Shown: positions 46,638-59,508 of the stretch, in pieces
Layout of the letters: each line of letters begins with the position of its first letter
How positions within the stretch are numbered: the stretch's first letter is position 1
Source of the DNA: Cheilinus undulatus
Taxonomy: Eukaryota; Chordata; Actinopteri; Labriformes; Labridae
Direction: 5' to 3'
Assembly (NCBI RefSeq): GCF_018320785.1
Contig: NC_054872.1
Coordinates: 41,590,551 to 41,654,550, forward strand
Length of the DNA: 64,000 nucleotides
The notes under the pieces: model-generated
The model's input: only the letters and a program-made list of their open reading frames with translations
What the model was told of the DNA's origin: nothing
Database searches by the model: none
Made by a program: the position numbers and the translations under genes

Positions 46638-49600
46638 ATGACTGTGATCACTGTGGCGATGGACAGAAACAGCATGTTTCCCCTGGTGTTTCATATCCGC
46701 AAAGCTTGTCTCTACAGTACCATGAACCGCTCTGTGTACACAGGGATGATGCAGATCAGTGCAACTTCAGCCCTAGGGGTAAGAAAGGTTGAATTATATA
46801 TGTGCCGTACAGGAATATTTCTCAAGATTTAAATACCCTTATCAACACACGGGTTGCTTTAAATGTTTGTTCATGGCAACAACCACACAGATAATGTCCA
46901 AAAAATCTCTGGATTAAGCTCGAAGATACTGAATGCTCCAAAAATATGCTTAGAGCAGAACATGGTAAACTCAAGCCCAACAAGCCACAACAGATGGGGA
47001 TGCTGACCTCAATGTAACATTACTGAATAAAACCACAATGTGCCTCTGTTGTTCTTAGCACTTAACACATAATGTGTTCTCTTCAGAGCTGCTTTAATGA
47101 TTTGGAGGTTGCTCTGACCAGACAGGTAAGTTCTGAATGCAGAGAAACTAAATTTATGCTCTTTCTAGAGGTAGAAACATTGCTTTTAAAAGTTTCACGA
47201 TTATTACTGACTGTGTAAAAGAGTGACAGCATATAAATATCTTGGAATTTAGATTGATGAGAAGATTACATTTAAAAGTCATGTTTCTAATCTGGTAAGT
47301 AAACTGAGACAAAAATTGGCTTTTTTCTATAGGAATAACTCTTAAGTTCCTCTGCATTGCAGAAAAATCCTGGTTGAGGCAACTTATTTTATTATGGTGA
47401 TATTTTATGCATGCTTCAGCTGCAACTTTAAAACCCCTTGATGCAGTTTTCCACTCTGCACTGAGGTTCATTTCTGGTGATGCCTATAACACTCACCACT
47501 GCATCCTTTACTGTAAGTTTGGTTGGTCATCACTCTCTGCGAGACCTGATTTGCATGTTTATTTACAAAGCTCTTATTGGGAGATGTCCTCCTTATATTC
47601 GTCCTTGAATATCTGATCTTCCAGAACCACAGTACAATGAGATCTCATTTTTGGCTCCTGTGCACCATCTGCTTGGAAATCACTGCAGAGCGCTTTAAAA
47701 ATCGACAGTCAGTGCAAATAACTTAAGTTTTATGCACTATGACATTGCTTCCTGATCTCTCAAACTACAGGATAGGTCATGGGGTCATACAAAATGGGCA
47801 TGCATTAATTGTGCAACCAAAAAATCCCAGTGGTGTTAAAATGAATTGAAATTAATGCATTATTAATGCACCAACTTTGTGTGTGGGTGTGTGTGACATT
47901 AAAGCATTGATCATGATTTATTTGTCTTCAACCTTTACAGATGATGCAGATCATGGTGGGTGTGTTCAACATTGGACTAGGGCCGGGACGAATGAGCAGA
48001 TATCCTGGGGATTTCAGTGATCTGAGGGCTGCTTACTGGCTGGGTGGTGTGGTAAGAACGTAGGATGCTTTCATCAGGTTTAGTGCAGCCAAACACTTAT
48101 CACCTATGAGCAAGTTCACCCTTAAGCTGGGTGTCTACGCTGTGCAAATTTCATTTAATTCAGACAGAAATTTTTAGTGACATGACTAGCTCAGAAGTTG
48201 CAATTTTCAGTTGGATTGTGTGTCATTTGTCGTGCAGTGTACGGGGGATACAACGACCTGCCATGACTGCAGCCTGACCATCTGCTACCAACTGGTCAGA
48301 TGGATTTCAGACATAATCGAGGTTAATGAGAGCAGAACCACAAGCAGAATCCTCAACTTTGAGGCATTTTTCCTTTTTAAACTGTCAGACGAGGTCCTAA
48401 ATCACCATGGAAACAGCAGGAATGCCTTTCTGATACCCCACCCTGCCATAATAAAGGAAATAGGTGGGCAGGAAATGCCTACCCATGGACCTACAGATAA
48501 AAACACACAAGGACACACAAGAGCAGGTTCCCTGAAATCTTTTTACTGAAACAAACATCTGCTTATTGGAATATCACTCACTGTGTGGACGCGCAGTGAA
48601 ACTTCACAGCATCAGCAGAATTTAATAACAGAGGAGAAACAGACTTTTACAATGAAATGTTTAGTGTAAATTTAATGAAATCAAAATCATAGTGTATCAC
48701 TACAGAGATTAACTTTTGAATTTTTTGTAAATCACCATCAAACAAAAAAATCTATAACTCTAGAATGATCAGTTTTAATCAAATACTCAGTTCAGTTATC
48801 TACACATCATATAAACCATTAATTTTATAATCAAGCATTGAGCAGATTAATAGAGTCGTTGATATGAAGTTGCCCTTCATATTCAGGTGTTTGTAATCAC
48901 ACAAATACTGGGACCAAACACTGTTCATGTGAATATTTTATTAAAACAAATACAATGCATATTTACATGGACACAAACAGCTGTTAAAAGTCGCTTGACA
49001 ATGCCTTTACGACATGTGGATGTCCCTTCACTTGACCCTGCAGCGGACCGGGCGTCTCATGTCATTTGAAACATATTTCCTCAGTCCTCTGTCCTTTGGC
49101 TTCATTTCCTGGAGTCTCTTGCTCCGTCACTCCTGTTACACTTGATAATTTACCTATAAAAAGGAGATTTTTCTAGTTGCTAACATATTGTTTGGTTGTT
49201 TCACTCCATTTCCTGTGTATTCACTGACCTGGAATACTGCTTTCAAACATTACCAAAGCAAAATACCAATTCTAAAAACTCCAGCAAAATCCATCATCTA
49301 TTTAACTGGTTTTACGTGATTTTCTACCTTTTTATGTCTCGTAAAAATTAAAATAGAGTGTAAATTGATTGAAATAGAGAGTGTATGATTCAAATGAACT
49401 TTAATTTGGTTTGTTGTCCTCTTTTTAGTTCCTTGTGTCTGGACTTTCAACTTTCGCTGCCGGCCGAATCTCCACATTTTATTGGGTGAGTAAAATCTTG
49501 CTCTTTTATGCTGCATTTATGATGATGAACAAACTGGTGAGATATTTCCCAAAAAAATTCTAAGTTAACCCTTAGAGGTCCACTGGTTATTTTGCCATTT

Positions 49601-52600
49601 TGTTAATTTTCTTTTGACAAAATAAATCATTCAGAAAATCTTTACCATGCTCATGGTTGGTATAACCTTTTTCAGCACTACCTCAACTTTATAAAATCAA
49701 AACTATTTTACCTTTTTAAGTTTAATTTACTGTGCCTCCAAAAACAAAACATCCCATAAAAATGATTTTTAAAAATTGTTTTGTAAAACAATATATTGTC
49801 ATTTTTAAATGAAATTACAATATGCTGAAATTATGAAAAAAATACCAGTGCCAGTTCTGTACAGCATGGTGCACTGTCCTCTATGTGTGACATTACTTTT
49901 TATATAGAATTAAAATGATCATATTTCCTGTTTTATTTGGTCTATTGACATCAAACAAAAACTGAAAAATGCTTAAAGATCATGCTTTCCACACAAAGTG
50001 ATTGCAAAATGTGGCTTTATTTTCATGCTGTCATGTGACAAAAGTAGCGCATGATGTAAGATAAATCACTAAACCCATTTTTCAAAAGTAAGTAATTTAA
50101 ACTGGGAAAGGTTCAGGACCTCAGTACAGATAAAAAAAAAAATTTCATCAAAGTCCACACAAATACTCCAAATAGAAAGTGCAAAAGTCATGAGAATAAC
50201 TGGTAGCATCACAAGGAGATGGACACAATGAACTGACAAAGAAGGAAATTAACACAGAAATAGACAAGGAGTGATTAAACAGAGTTGACATAAGACATAC
50301 AGTAAAGTAGATTAATCAAAGTGAAGAGAAAAATAAATTCACTTCAGCTCAGTCAAAAAAAACTTGAGGCCTTGAAACAAACTTGAAAGTTTAAGGATGG
50401 AAAAAAAACCCTTCCATCCTTAAAACACATTCTCAAATTGAAGAAGCGAGCATGAAGAAAGACTTCAGTTAGATAAGGTGTGGTTCTCCTTCCTTTAACG
50501 CTACAATTTATTAAATATATATGGCTGATATTTACAGCTGGTTTAGGCAGATATTTAATGTGGATTTAGACTAATGTTTGAAGCCAGTTAGGCTATTTAC
50601 AGCTCATGAAGAAGGATATTTGAAGCCAATATAGGCAGATATTTTCAGCTGATATAGACCAAATTTTACAGCTGAAACAGGCGTATATTTTTAGCCAGTT
50701 TTGGCCGATATTTACAGCTTTTCTAGGCCCAAATTCAGAGCCAATATAGGCAGATATTTACAGTTATTCTAGGCTTATTTTTACTGGTGTTGTAGACTGA
50801 TACTTAAGCCAATAAACTTTGATAGTTACTGCCGATATAGGCATATTTTACAACTGACACAGAATATTATTTGCTGCTATTTTTGGCCCAAATTTACAGC
50901 CATTATAGACTGATATTCAAGCAAATATAGTCTGATAGTTGAAGCTGATACTTACAGCTGTTGCAGACTGAAATTTACAGCCAGTATAGGCAGATTATCA
51001 CAGTGAGTATAGGCTGATACTGATATTTAATCCAGTATAATTAGATATTTTCAGCTAATTCAGGCACAGTCTCATCTCCAAGGTAAAAATGCAAGCACAC
51101 CAATGCCATTTTAATACTAGAAAGATAGATAAAAAGTGCTCTAGGAGGTGGGGAATAAATTCCTGACCGCCAGGCTGACAGATTATATGTGTGGTCAACA
51201 AATCATCAACAAAAACAGAAACTGTCACTGCTTTTAAATCACTTCTTAAAACTCATATTTATAGACTTGCATTTATGTGATGTCGTCTTCTTACTCATTC
51301 CTATTTCTTCAATTATCGTTTTACCCTTTATCTTCACTTTTGTTACATTACACCTATTTTTGCTGTTTTACTGTTATTATTGTTACTATTATTCTTCACT
51401 ACTTCTGATTTTTAGCTTATTTAGTACCTTTTACTCTTCTTATTCATGTTTTAATATCTCTTACTCCTTACTGTTCTGATTTTCTATATCAATGATCTTG
51501 AGTCTTTAATTTAGGCAGTTCTTACTGGTTTTAGCTTTTACCTTTGATGCTTGTATCATTTTAGTGTTTTCACACCTCGGACATATTCTTTTACACTTAT
51601 TCTTCCTTTACAATTTTACTTATCTTAATGTTTTAGTTCTTACTGCTTGTCTTTTAAAACTTCAGTCCCCTTGGTCTCAGTTTCTGTAGTTGGGTTCCTG
51701 TGTTGGCCGGGTACCCGTGGGTTCTTATGATGTCTTGTTTTAATGATGTTCCAGGATGTTTCAGCTCAAGTGTAGTCATGTGAAACATATCAAAGCTCTC
51801 ATGACTTCCATGGATTTGTATTTCTAATATCTCAGTAATATTGTTGTTTGGGCTGAACCTATAGTTGGTTTGATCTTGTTTAGGTTCTGTCCCCTTGAGT
51901 GCACTTTTGTCTTTGTTGTTGTGTTTTGTTGTCTTGCTGCTTTGTTTTTCTGAGTGTGAAAGCACTTTGTAAAACCTTGCTTTAAAAGTGCTATATAAAT
52001 AAAGTTATTATTATTATTATTATTATTAAATGTTTGCATCTTATGTAGAATCTAGAAATTAGAAGCATAATCTTGATTAAATTAGATGTCAGTTTTTCTA
52101 TGGGAACACCACTGACATCAGGAAAATGTTCATAAATAAAATTTTAATACATTTTATATCATCAATAAACTAAGAATATAAAACAGTGTTTAAATTGTTA
52201 AAAAGTTAAATGGATATTTACACATTGCTTTGCTTTGTGGTAAAAAGTTGATTATCTGTGATAATTTGTAAAAATCATGTAAGCTGAGTGATGAATCTTC
52301 CCTCCTCAGATGGTGTTTGCTGTGTTCCTGAACATACTGGCATTTGCCTTTTCCATCATTGGTATTGTGATTTACAGCGTTGACCTGAGCAGAACAATTT
52401 CTGCCAATTATTGTGGCGGGGGTCAATCCAACTGTTCATATGTGGAGAACTTCTTTAAGGTTAGCACATTTTTACAGGATAAAACTGCTTTTGTGTCTCG
52501 TCTGTCTTAATGTCGAACAGAATAAATGTGTTAAAATATTAATCTACGACTTTTAGGTTTGGCATCTCACATCCCTCTCTTTGATGTCAGGACATCATTC

Positions 52601-54986
52601 GACTTTAATCCGCAAAAACACTTAAAATTTTGAGTTCAATTTATGCCCAAGTATAACTGAATGCTTCCTCCTTTTTATTCCTGGTGTGCAGCGTTTGGTG
52701 GTAGGTATGGACATCTCCATGATTGTCCAGTCTGTGGTTCAGCTGTCTGCCTCCATTAGTTTTGCTGTTCTGGGAATCAAAGCTCTGATCATCACAGAGA
52801 GGGAGGAGGTGAGAATCAAGACAAACATGCACAGTTACAAAGGTTAAGTTACACATAGGGGTATAATCAACAACCAGTATCACAAGCAATACAAATACTG
52901 ACTGTGGCCAAAGTATGCTTACAAGCAGCTGCAGCACCATTGTAATATGAGAAGTAAAGATTTACTTTCAAAATAGGAAAAAAGTTTAAGTAATTATAGA
53001 TTTGGTGCAGACTGTGATGATTCTCTTTATTGAATACATAATACATTTTATTACTGTCAGCTTATTAATTAAAGCTACAGTATGTACAATTTTTACATTC
53101 CCCTAAACTTTCATTGACATTCTCCAAAACTTACAAACATATCTCCAAGATTTCCCTGTACATACTTGAACATTTCCAAGCAAATCACCCAAAGTAAATA
53201 TATAAAAAATAAATAAATAAAATTTCCATAATAAGTCGTGAAAATTTCACAGCAAATTTAAAATTGCCTTGAATTTTTGGGGCATTTTTGTGGAAATTTG
53301 TGTGGATGTTAGGGGAAATTTTGAGGTGAGTTTTCAGGCTCTTTCGTGGAAATTTTGAAAATTAATTCGGTAGTTTTGGGAAAAGATTCAAATTTTGGGG
53401 AGAGAATTTCTTAGGATGTTTTGAGGGAATTTTCCGTCATTTCCATGGAATTTTGAGGAATGTATTTGTAAATTTTTGGGAAGTAAGGGAAATTTGTTAT
53501 GGCCATTTATGGAACTTTGGATATTTTGGGGGATTTTCTTGGAAATTTTAAAGTTTCTACATGGTCTTTTTTGGGATGTTTGTATATTTGAAGAACTTCA
53601 TTGTAAGTTTTTGGGGAAATTTGCCTCGTATTTTTGGGGAATTTCTGTGGGAATTAAGGAACTTTGTGTGGATGTTAGGGAATTTCCATGCATTTTCATG
53701 GAAATTTCAGAAATTATTTTATAATTTTAGAGAATAAGATAGGATTTTTAAAAGAACTTCTTCACTTATTTTGGGGAATTTTCCATCATTTTTATTGAAT
53801 TTTTGGGAATATATTTGGACATTTTTGGGAAGTAAGGGGAATTTGCTTTAAAAATCGGTGAAATTTGCTTTTGGGGGTATTCTTTAATTGGAATCTTTAG
53901 GCTTTGTGATAAAATTTGACTGAAATAATTGGGGAATATTTGAAGAAATGTTGGGGTACTTTTGATGGGATACTTTATAAATATATTTTAGAAATGTCAC
54001 AGAGAATTATGTAATTCCTTTAAAATTTTGAGGAGTTTGTGAGGATTTTGGTTAGAAAATACTCCTAGAAATGTAGAACTTTTAGGGGAAATTTTGTTGG
54101 TGTGTGACCATTAAAGTCTTTTTGTTCCATAATCAAAATGACCCCCATCCTTCTCTAATGACGGATACCATTTCTTACTGACTAATTTCCACCAGTTGAC
54201 CAACTCGCCGACAAACAGCCAAAACAGATATTCTAAAACCTGTCAAGTGCTGTATTTCTTCAGGAACAGGACAGTTTTTCAGTGGCAGGTCACCCAGGCT
54301 CATACATGTAACACAGAACTCCACCACACGAGTGTTGTAGCCCCATGAGACATTTCCAGGTTAAGTAGAGACAAGGCTCTGGTCTCGACTGATTACTTAA
54401 AGGGTTTAAATCTTAATTTGAATTAAAGAATTTGTTCATTAAAATGCCCCCCCCCCCCCCATGTGTATTTACTAAACAGTGAACCAACACTTGGGTTTGC
54501 AGAGGGAAACAGGAATGCCACTATATACAGCTTTTCTCCCTCATTTTTTGAATGAATAAATTCCTCAAGCCTGGTCTCTGCTCTTCATATTAAATTAATG
54601 TTTAGATCGAGAGCCCCCTGGTGGTGGAATTTACATACTTTTTGTTTAAAGAAATTAACGCCTTTCTTTTTCTGTCCACTGTGTTTAAGATTCCTTGTGG
54701 AATCTAGGTTAACGTTTTTCATTTATATAGATTTTCTTGCCAAATACTTTTTCTTCCCTAATTTTTAATATGCTTGAAGTTAACAAAATAGCGGCATAAT
54801 CAACAATAACTTTGCACTTCCTGAAAGGACATCAGGTCATTAATTGTATTCAAAAGTAAGAAATAATAAAGTGTTTCTTTTTTTCTTCTTTAGGAAATTC
54901 AGGAGGACCCTGGTCAGCAGATCGACCTGTTCCAACCAAAGTTAAAGGTGCACTGTATAAAAGTGGAAAATTTTAGCAACATCTAG
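46638..54986 (+). CDS. ms4a-like: MS4A (CD20-like) four-TM protein, gene 6, MITE-derived end
   Basis: Coding exons are 46638-46778 (exon from 46599), 47941-48051, 49429-49485, 52310-52459, 52692-52808 and 54894-54986, all phase 0, giving 222 residues. The N-terminus is MTVITVAMDRNSMFPLVFHI. TM1 is in MMQIMVGVFNIGLGPGR, TM2 in FLVSGLSTFAAGRISTFYW, TM3 in FLNILAFAFSIIGIVIYSV, and TM4 in MIVQSVVQLSASISFAVLGI. The loop is the shortest of the array, with NYCGGGQSNCSYVE (cysteine pair, sequon NCS). The tail begins EIQEDPGQQIDLFQPK. Then LKVHCIKVENFSNI and the TAG are read from a TTAA-flanked MITE that starts at 54942. An ATG at 46674 (MFPL) is an alternative start matching gene 5. Confidence 0.85.
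47100..47770 (+). mobile_element. LINE reverse-transcriptase fragment in gene 6 intron 2
   Basis: Plus-strand words are YKYLGIQIDEKITFKSHVSN then LVSKLRQKLAFFYRN near 47230-47335. A frame shift later come MHASAATLKPLDAVFHSALR and FISGDAYNTHHC near 47407-47505. These are C-terminal reverse-transcriptase motifs of a fish LINE. Several stops are present. Confidence 0.75.
48052..49428 (+). other. Gene 6 intron 3
   Basis: TTAAGCTGGGTGTCTACGCT near 48123 resembles a MITE end. A 112-codon frame at 48211-48549 has no recognisable motif, and I treat it as chance. The rest is unremarkable. Confidence 0.4.
49511..51110 (+). repeat. Composite repeat block 2 with 23-bp minisatellite
   Basis: 49511-50057 aligns with 29825-30385, and 50522-51110 with 30962-31607. 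The latter is the 23-bp minisatellite array. The unshared middle (50060-50515) differs from that of block 1. It lies in gene 6 intron 4. Confidence 0.7.
51185..52031 (+). mobile_element. LINE 3' end with (ATT)n tail in gene 6 intron 4
   Basis: It holds TTAAATCACTTCTTAAAACT near its start, the final codons typical of L2/Rex1-like LINEs. It ends AAAAGTGCTATATAAATAAA followed by GTTATTATT repeats to about 52028. The middle is T-rich 3' untranslated sequence. Confidence 0.7.
53280..53900 (+). repeat. Two-copy repeat of about 355 bp built from GGAATTTTGGGG-type words
   Basis: GTGTGGATGTTAGGG occurs at about 53301 and 53663. The stretch GGGAATTTTCCRTCATTT.. to TTTTTGGGAAGTAAGGG occurs at about 53420 and 53775. 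It lies in gene 6 intron 6. An (A/T,C)-rich complement-like section precedes it (53095-53200). Confidence 0.6.
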
Positions 54987-55228
54987 CAGATTCTACATTG
55001 ATTCTACAACATCTAAATACATAAATCCAAGGTAGTGGACTCTATGGAGGGAACCCTCTGTATGTATGGAAAAAAAACCCTTTTCTAAGTTGATAATAAA
55101 ACAATTTTAAGTATTCGGGTGATAAAACACCAATTTTGATAGGCCTAATTATCAGTATTATGTTTTATTTTTACAAAGTTTGTTCTGCTAAATACTACTT
55201 GGCTAAATATTACACACTGCACCTTTAA
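54942..55228 (+). mobile_element. TTAA-flanked MITE overlapping the end of gene 6
   Basis: The left end is TTAAAGGTGCACTGTATAA and the right end is the complement TTACACACTGCACCTTTAA (2 mismatches in 19). TTAA sits at 54942-54945 and 55225-55228. At 287 bp it matches a MITE common in teleost genomes (piggyBac-type target), as recalled. Its first 45 bases are the last codons and stop of gene 6. Confidence 0.85.
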
Positions 55229-55450
55229 AGAAAGCCAACTTATCCAATGCTGCAGCCTAAAACCATCCAAATGCAGATGTGTGAGCATAATCATAAACCA
55301 ATCATTTCACTGCTTTTACATACATCAGCTTTACAGTAACCCCTTTTATGGTATTAACACTTTTTATGACTTTTATTTGATATATTCCACTCCAAGGTTT
55401 GAAGTATATTTTTTAAATGTCTCATATCTCCTCGACTTTATGTGCACTTG

Positions 55451-55456
55451 AATAAA
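55451..55456 (+). other. Candidate poly(A) signal of gene 6
   Basis: AATAAA 465 bp past the stop, beyond the MITE. Confidence 0.45.
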
Positions 55457-56338
55457 AAGTGTTAAAAAAGAGGAAGCTGTATAATGGGAATTCTTTAAAA
55501 TTATTTTTGTAATGTTTAGGATGGCATCTCAAAGTCTAGACATTAAAAGTATTGGGATATACTGTATTTCATGAAGAAAGAGCAAAATATTTTAAATGAT
55601 TCGGCTGAGGTTATTTTTAAAACCCAAAACTGGTGCTGTTTTAGCACACTGAAGTGAAGAATACAATTTCTGCTGTGGTATAAAAATGTGTTGGATATTG
55701 TTAATAAGGGCAGATTCTAAAAAGAACTATTTTTTGATTCTTCAACAAAGAATAAACGTGATTAGCTGTGGAAAAGCACGCTGAACTTCTATACTACATG
55801 CATTCACTTTTTTACAGTTTCTAACATTACTCCACAGCTAAACACACTTAAAAAAAGGTGTATTCACATATATACTGTTTATCACTCTTTGATTTCCAGA
55901 CGTCTTGTTCCTTTCTCTAAAATAAACCATCACCAATGTTTTACCCCCTTCTTAATCTCTCCTAATTACAGTTAAGTACTCCTCTGGGCTCCTTCTGATG
56001 ACTTCCCTTATTAGGATACGATAACATCAGTTTACTGCCATACATCTGCTGGACTCACACAACCCAAACTCCCCTGCACTCAACCCTGAGTCACCAAACC
56101 AGAGCTTAGCTCCTTTGTTCTTATTTCAGACATTCAGTTCTACATTAAAGATTTTCCCTGGTAGCTGTGTACATGAGAATTTACAAAATGTTTAGTTTAA
56201 AGCATACTTTCAGGAGGGCTCACACAGTTTCATCGCTACTCTTTTGTCATGCTTCAATTATACCATTATTTTTTCACAGTTCCAGCATAGTTACCAGAAT
56301 TTTTTCCTCTACTGCAACTGACTGGCTAGCTTTGGGTA
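55457..56338. other. Spacer after gene 6
   Basis: I see nothing beyond AT-rich unique-looking sequence. Confidence 0.5.
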
Positions 56339-56765
56339 CAGTGCCTATAAAAATATTCACCCCTATGGATGTTTTACCCTTTAACTGATTTTTCATATCA
56401 GTCATGGTCAATACAATCTGGCATTTTGACTAAAAATATACAGAAAACCTATTTAATGTTAAAAGTGAAAACAATTTCTATAAAATTTAAACTGATTTAC
56501 TTAATTCAACAAAGGTCCAGCCACTTGGTGCTTGTAGTCTCACAATTAGTGAAATGGGGGCCACCCAAGTGCAGTGAATGTGTCTGAAGTTATTATAGTA
56601 TAAAGACATCTGTTTCTGGAAGGCCCAGTCATGGGTTAATCAGTATTCTTGGCTACCATTACATAATGAAGACAAAAGAACACTCAGAGTAACTCAGAGA
56701 AAAGGTTATTAAAAAGTATAGGTCAGGGGATGGATACAAGAAGATTCCAAGGAACTGAATGCATG
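56339..56765 (+). mobile_element. 5' part of a Tc1-like element
   Basis: It starts CAGTGCCTATAAAAATATTC followed by ACCCC and GGATGTTTTACCC. It aligns with the uninterrupted equivalent of 40957-41915 and holds the empty site for the nested hAT element. The transposase part is missing. Confidence 0.65.
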
Positions 56766-57219
56766 CACATTTGGACAGTAGAGTTTAAATAAATTTAGTC
56801 AGATAAACAAGCTGAAATTTACTGAAAGTGATGCATGAACTTTAATCTTTGAGTCAAAACTTTAACTCTCCTACGCTGCCGCTATCATTTTTCAATCAGA
56901 TCAGGGCACACAAAAAGCCATAATGAAGAATTATCACTTGAAAAAACAGAAATGCCGATTTGCACAGGATTAGAATTACTTGCATAGCTCTTTGTGAGCT
57001 GAAATTTGGTAGGTAATTTGCCCTGGAATTTTTATTCCACAAATTAGACATGGTAGATTCACAAGGGATTAAAAACACAGACATCCTGTGTGATTATTAC
57101 AAATTACCAGAGCTCCCTAGGTTATATTAATCCCATGCAAATAGGGCATCACACAGCAGAATTTTTCCTGACATTTGTACATCATCAGTTCAAGTCAAAA
57201 CAAGGCTTGTCATAAACAA

Positions 57220-57225
57220 TTTATT
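57220..57225 (-). other. Candidate poly(A) signal of the minus-strand gene
   Basis: TTTATT on the plus strand (AATAAA on the minus strand), 770 bp beyond the stop codon at 57997-57999. It would define a 3' UTR of about 57.2-58.0 kb. Confidence 0.4.
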
Positions 57226-57996
57226 GGAGATGTTTTTCTTTAACAGTCTTTTACCATGAACAGTATAAGATGGAAGATACGAAGTCAAACAAAACATTAA
57301 TGATCATCTATTACACAGCCTTAAGCAACTCTTAATCAAAAACAATCTTACACCCATAATCATGAGTGGCAACGGCATTATCGACCAGGTCATGCTGACC
57401 ATAGGACATGGGTGAGCATACAGCTGAAACATTTTAGCAAAAGAACACAACCTTTTATATTAAAATGCAGTTTTTCATATCAGCAGTTATTTTACTCCCT
57501 CATATTTTACCCCCGTTGGAGCTTTTAGGGGCTCCACAACAACAATCCATGTAGATCGGGTGAAAAACCAACAGCCTTCTTCCTTCCTTCCCAGATAATG
57601 ACACTCAAGAGGATTTACATCCTATTGTTGGAAAAGACCCGAACGACCCCCACGGCCATATAAGAGATGGGCGATCACGGCAAAGCCGCTACATGAATTA
57701 CTTAGCTGCTGACTTCAGATTTACTAAATTCTAGTTTTTTATATCATAGCTTAATGACAATATGTACAGTTGTGTGTAAAATAAAAGTAGAGTCAAGAGT
57801 CTTGCATAATAACAGTCCATCTTAGTGAAATGCTGCTTCAAGGCAGAGCAAGCATGATGAATCAAAATAAAAGACCATAGAGTATTCTGACCAAAAATGT
57901 CCAGGATACATCAGCGAGTCTGGGTTGATTCTTCTGATTCACACACTTTGCAACAAAAGTCTAGTCCAGTTTTGTAATCCAGTAACATAGTCCACC

Positions 57997-58061
57997 TTAA
58001 ACACCAGCTGTCCTCTCCAGCTCAGAGTAAGCACTGGAGTTGTCATCTTCCTCCTCATAGT
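57997..58061 (-). CDS. Terminal coding exon of an unidentified minus-strand gene
   Basis: Read on the minus strand, the acceptor GTCTGTTCCAG is followed by 65 nt ending in TAA. After a split first codon this gives YEEEDDNSSAYSELERTAGV. The acidic stretch and YSEL look like a cytoplasmic C-terminus. It enters in phase 1, which fits the donor of the block at 59364-59508 (joined codon G+AC, Asp). I do not recognise the protein. Confidence 0.5.
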
Positions 58062-58069
58062 CTGGAACA

Positions 58070-59330
58070 GACAAGAGATCAGGCGGATTAGTCACAAGTT
58101 GGACAAGTTCAGACCAAAGATCTCTTGTATCACAAGACTGTTCTAGAAGCACTAGCGATACTTGGAGCTGTCTGAACCAGGCTGTCGCGGCTCAAATAAA
58201 GCCATCTAATGACACCTGTGATTCAGTCACAGACAGCTGGTTGCAGGACGTGTCAGGTAGGTAAATGTAGAATGGGAAATGAAAATCTCATTGTGAAAGG
58301 CTATAAATCTCAACAAATATTTGTCTTAAGTAGAATAATCAAACTCATGCTATGAATTTTAGGAATGATTATATCTGTCTCTTTCTTTAACTTTTCCAAC
58401 ACAACCATTCCTGTCTCCTCCATCACCTGTGCACACAAGCAGGGTGCTGTATGAGCACTAGAAAGTCAAGGCTGTGGGAGCTAAATTACTCTTAGCTGAT
58501 GTTTGTTGTAATAGACTGAGCTAGCACAGCATTCCTGTGCTTTTATGTGCCGTGAAATTGCGCTTCCATGGGACATTTGAATTAGTGTTGAACCACTTAG
58601 TCTGAACTGGCTTAAAAGTTGTAGTCAGAGACTTTTGTTTGGCCATAGCAAATGTTTCCCAAGATAGGGATGATGCAACAAAAGAGCAGTGAGGCTAATA
58701 ATACAAAGCATTCAAATAATGACAACCAGGCTTTTCAGATTCCCAGTCTCAAAGACCCTAACCAACCCTGCAGATGTGCCTCACTGCCATCATTATCTTT
58801 GAGCTCTTGATGCAAATCTTTTAACCTTTGCAGTTCTTTACCCTCTTGGAATAATCATTTATGAATATGAAATATAATTAAACTTAAAACTAATAACCTA
58901 CAGAAGCAAAATAGGCAAATTCAAATGTGATGATGTCCAAGTATGGTCCTCCCTGAAATCAGCCTTTGATCAGCCCCACAGGGTGGCACATTTATAGTGA
59001 CTACCAACAACTTAGACTACCAATCACCTGGAATTATTCAAATAGGGATTTGACGTAGTGAGAAATAATAATTGTTGACCAGCAATTAATCTGCAGCTGC
59101 CTTTGCAAATGATTGTATCATTGTAAGCACAGAAAAACTGATGCAGTCAAAATGACACAATTTGATTGGACCTGATACATAAAGTGTTTTAAATTGAAAT
59201 AGATGTTTCTTGAGAAAGTCAGCAAAATTGTAACATTTAATTTAGTGAAGTTTTATGTAATATTACATTCCAGTCCAGTCACTAAAGCCACCCCTGTAGC
59301 TAGCAAAGATCAACATGTAGAACCAAGTTT
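58070..59330. other. Presumed intron of the minus-strand gene
   Basis: I see no exon, repeat or RNA gene here. Confidence 0.4.
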
Positions 59331-59363
59331 CTCAGTGCTGTTAAACAAATACTTTATGCCCAC

Positions 59364-59508
59364 CTGCAAGCTCCTTGTTCCTGTTGGAGAACCGGTTTGG
59401 ACAGCTCTGGTCTCTGATGGCTTCAGGCATGTATCCGTTGGCTGGTTGACGACCAAGTCTGCATCCTGGCTCAGCATCCAGAGGGTGATTGGAGGGCATC
59501 GGGGTCTT
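59364..59508 (-). CDS. Possible penultimate exon of the minus-strand gene
   Basis: 145 nt on the minus strand between TTTAATAAG and the donor CTTGCAG|GTGGGC. It is open in the frame KTPMPSNHPLDAEPGCRLGR, continuing QPANGYMPEAIRDQSCPNRF and SNRNKELA, with phase 1 out as the terminal exon needs. A second frame is also open through it, so coding status is not proven. A diverged copy lies at 60190-60390. Confidence 0.35.

Noticed and set aside
48211-48549. 112-codon frame in gene 6 intron 3
   Set aside because: No motif was recognised and it lies inside an intron near a MITE-like end.
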